Below, in pieces: positions 24,842-25,626 of a stretch of 25,626 nt of DNA. Source of the DNA: Prorocentrum cordatum (taxonomy: Eukaryota; Sar; Dinophyceae; Prorocentrales; Prorocentraceae); assembly GCA_963575745.1 (NCBI GenBank), contig CAUYUJ010016060.1:1274460-1300085 (forward strand). The letters run 5' to 3'. Made by a program: the position numbers and the translations under genes. The notes beneath the pieces are model-generated. The model searched no databases, had not been told where the DNA came from, and saw nothing but the letters and a program-made list of their open reading frames with translations. The first letter of the stretch is position 1; each line of letters starts with the position of its first letter.

Positions 24842-25626
24842 TCGCTGATTGGCGGGGAGAGCGCAGCGGAGACAGCAGGTCTGTGGCATGATGAGAACAA
24901 CACCGATCGCATTCCAAAGCGCAGCGCCTCGAAACGGGCGAAACAGAGGATGCTGTTCGCCCACAAATCTGCAGAGCACAGACAGGAAGGTCGAGAGGAA
25001 GGCACGGGTGTGTCGATGGGCACGTCGATCCCGCAGCCATTCACGGAGAGTCGCACCAGTTTATCCAATGGTCAGTTTGCAGCATTGGCAAGTGTAGAGG
25101 GGAGGAAAGAGCGAGCTTGACGAAGAGCTCGGGGTTGGTCTGAAGGGTATGGCATTCGGAATCGTCGGAACTCCAATGCCGCACCTTTGGTCTGAGGAAT
25201 GTCCAGGGTCTCGAGCTCTGAGGGGTCACCGTCGGTTGCAGCAGCGCCGTGATGGGCATACTGGAGTCTGATGTCTCGCCCTCTGATGCTGCACTCCCCC
25301 GGAGCCTCTCGCAGAACGTCAGGCCCACCAGCGACCATTGGTACGTCTCCCCCTGCCGATGGGTGTTCTTCCTTTGGGGCGCCCACCATGCGTCCTCTGG
25401 TCTTCATGGTGTCGGGCCCACTGTGTCGTAGCGGTGGATGGGATATTGGACAGCTGCTGCCAGCCGTCCTTCCTTGCGACGCGCAAAGATGGATTGAAAC
25501 AGGCAGAGCAACGTTGGCTGCTCACATGTGGATCTGCACGTGCGGCATGGGTCACGACGGGCACAACAAAAAATGAATGATGGAGCAGCGAACGACCGAC
25601 GGGAAACCTGTATGCACGTGCACTCG
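24842..25626. other. No firm gene; ordinary-looking frames on both strands
   Basis: A minus-strand frame 25072-25407 (111 codons, ATG start) has normal composition (GDPSELETLDIPQTKGAAL, EFRRFRMPYPSDQPRALRQ). A plus-strand frame 25271-25576 ends WICTCGMGHDGHNKK, with a C.C spacing vaguely like a zinc ribbon. They overlap, neither has splice-defined edges, and I cannot choose between them. The window ends without a recognised feature. Confidence 0.4.

Noticed and set aside
25271-25576. Zinc-ribbon-like C-terminus WICTCGMGHDGHNKK
   Set aside because: Only one short cysteine pair is visible, the second pair is missing and an overlapping minus-strand frame is equally plausible.
1-25626. tRNA, 5S rRNA, snRNA or other RNA genes
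   Set aside because: No tRNA T-arm/acceptor combination or recognisable rRNA or snRNA stretch was seen by reading both strands; a covariance-model scan would be the decisive test.

Overview
The window looks like nuclear DNA from a large, GC-rich, repeat-laden eukaryotic genome. A dinoflagellate is the best guess. The supporting signs are long (TTG)n, (GAG)n, (CTC)n and (AGC)n tracts, poly-G runs, degenerate CCAAGATGGCTC arrays, an 18-bp TTTTCGGCGCC array, many short foldback elements, and short candidate exons with very high third-position GC beside GT/AG-like signals. There are no bacterial-style gene runs, and I recognise no rRNA, tRNA, CRISPR array or complete transposase or reverse transcriptase. 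The organism call is an inference.

Genes. Nothing here is a complete gene. Six short plus-strand segments look like exons: 887-1021 (a TPR fragment, the only recognisable domain), 2861-2940, 9646-9785, 18560-18687, 20529-20659 and 20894-21063. Two weaker open segments lie at 2945-3288 and 14794-15045. All are on the plus strand, so they could belong to one or a few long-intron genes or be relics; the sequence alone cannot say. The very long reading frames in the window (for example 150-1457, 10037-11095 and the frames within 22483-23996) are best explained by GC-rich or periodic DNA.

Layout. 1-222 holds two copies of a GC-rich hairpin repeat. 1040-2815 is pyrimidine-rich. 4118-7320 is a compound repeat block: a GGGTCGCGG array, an inverted copy of a (TTG)n-tailed repeat, a minisatellite built on GTCTCGAGCGGGAGCG, then two head-to-tail 0.87-0.9 kb copies of the (TTG)n-tailed repeat. 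7883-8042 is a degenerate MITE. 8290-8710 is a duplicated ~110-bp unit with splice-like edges. 10.6-12.7 kb is packed with palindromes, CCAAGATGG arrays and a (GAG)n tract. 13.4-15.7 kb holds a palindrome cluster, two foldback elements, another GC hairpin and two well-preserved MITEs with 8-bp target-site duplications. 16.1-18.0 kb is two interleaved tandem families. 18.5-21.9 kb mixes candidate exons with foldbacks. 22.26-24.0 kb is a hairpin triplet followed by about 80 units of an 18-bp repeat. 24676-24841 is a near-perfect 166-bp palindrome.

The main point of interest is the density and variety of short non-autonomous inverted-repeat elements. Chief among them is a MITE family (193 and 192 bp) with TIRs that themselves contain hairpins and with 8-bp target duplications. 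A TIR element that starts with a GTAAGA splice-donor-like sequence is also notable. No enzyme that could mobilise these elements is encoded in the window.
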